This document shows, in pieces, positions 63,498 through 64,000 of a stretch of DNA of 64,000 nt. Location of the stretch: the NCBI RefSeq assembly GCF_900089775.1, contig NZ_FLOB01000002.1, positions 124,001 through 188,000 on the forward strand, in the 5' to 3' direction. Under the pieces are notes generated by a model that ran no database searches, was not told the DNA's origin, and was given only the letters and a program-made list of their open reading frames with translations. Source of the stretch: Marinomonas spartinae (GTDB taxonomy: Bacteria; Pseudomonadota; Gammaproteobacteria; Pseudomonadales; Marinomonadaceae). Within the stretch, counting starts at the first letter, position 1. Every line of letters begins with the position of its first letter. The translations under genes and the position numbers were made by a program.

Positions 63498-64000
63498 ATG
63501 AGCAAAGAAATTCTTTTGGTAGTAGAAGCCGTTTCCAACGAGAAAGATGTTCCGAAACAAGTTATTTTCGAAGCCGTTGAAATTGCTTTAGCAAGTGCTG
63601 CCAAGCGTCGTTTTGAAGACGATGCATTGATTCGTGTGTCTATTGATCAAAGAACTGGGGATTATAAAACGTATCGTCAGTGGCATATCGTAGAGGATCA
63701 AGACTATTCTGCTCCAGCATCTGAGTTAACGGTAGATGATGTGGAAGAGCAAAACTTGAATGTTGCTTTGGGGGATATCTACGAAGAAGAGGTGGAATCC
63801 GAAGCATTTGGCCGTATTGCAGCGCAAACCGCTAAACAAGTGATTGTTCAAAAAGTGCGTGAAGCTGAACGCGCTAAAATGGTTGCTCGCTATAGTGAAA
63901 AAATGGGTAAGTTGGTTCATGGTCAAGTTAAAAAAGTGACTCGTGATAGTCTGATTATTGATTTGGGTGAGAACGCCGAAGCGACGTTACCAAAAGATCA
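63498..64000 (+). CDS. nusA: Transcription termination/antitermination protein NusA, N-terminal part
   Basis: The first 167 codons are in the window and the gene runs off the right edge. The start MSKEILLVVEAVSNEKDVPK, the text EAVEIALASAAKRRFEDD and IAAQTAKQVIVQKVREAERA are the NusA N-terminal domain. The S1 domain begins at about 135 (GKLVHGQVKKVTRDSLIIDL). It binds RNA polymerase and controls pausing, termination and antitermination. The ATG has AAAGGA close upstream. It follows rimP by 27 bases, as in other gammaproteobacteria. Confidence 0.95.
   Translation, partial: MSKEILLVVEAVSNEKDVPKQVIFEAVEIALASAAKRRFEDDALIRVSIDQRTGDYKTYRQWHIVEDQDYSAPASELTVDDVEEQNLNVALGDIYEEEVESEAFGRIAAQTAKQVIVQKVREAERAKMVARYSEKMGKLVHGQVKKVTRDSLIIDLGENAEATLPKD

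Overview
The window looks like chromosome of a marine gammaproteobacterium of the Oceanospirillales type, most likely Marinomonas or a close relative. This rests on three things: the housekeeping block at the right end (yhbY, rlmE, ftsH, folP, glmM, tpiA, secG, tRNA-Leu, tRNA-fMet, rimP, nusA) in the order usual for Pseudomonas and Oceanospirillales relatives; a moderate-to-low GC composition; and a dense set of regulators, chemoreceptors and transporters. No transposase, integrase, phage gene, CRISPR array or rRNA was seen. The genus is an inference from gene order and general protein resemblance.

Left part (1-15.4 kb): many small regulator-plus-target units. It starts with the N-terminus of a P-type ATPase, then a metallo-beta-lactamase-fold hydrolase, a GNAT enzyme and a chemoreceptor. 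A MatC-like carboxylate carrier and a TIM-barrel amidohydrolase stand divergent from a GntR/UTRA repressor, with two copies of an AT-rich palindromic operator between them. A peroxiredoxin-like protein stands divergent from an AraC regulator, and a GlxA-type regulator divergent from an isochorismatase-family hydrolase. A tRNA-Ile(CAU) gene with a consensus promoter follows, then an AraC regulator, MFS carrier and amidase module.

Middle part (15.4-37.2 kb, almost all minus strand): a very large HD-GYP receptor whose sensor and catalytic domains both carry insertions; a degraded small ORF; a Qnr/McbG-like pentapeptide-repeat protein, NIPSNAP protein, HAD phosphatase and GNAT enzyme; a two-component pair in which an NCS1 (purine/cytosine permease) domain is fused through a cysteine-rich linker to a hybrid histidine kinase; an RhlE-type helicase; and a five-gene array of circularly permuted ATP-grasp, alpha-E, transglutaminase and DUF2126 amidoligase proteins. 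The array contains two paralogous modules and is the best candidate in this window for a poorly understood biochemical system, probably peptide or amide bond formation and cleavage.

Right part (37.5-64 kb): an FAD monooxygenase, an NhaC antiporter, a DMT exporter, and two RND efflux systems. The first RND system is controlled by a divergent TetR repressor with a 22-bp perfect palindrome between them. The second is controlled by a divergent BaeSR-like two-component pair. Neither has its own outer-membrane channel gene here. prfC and erpA lie between the two pumps. An unrecognised 283-residue protein precedes the conserved housekeeping block, which ends in the partial nusA after two tandem intrinsic terminators that could attenuate rimP-nusA.
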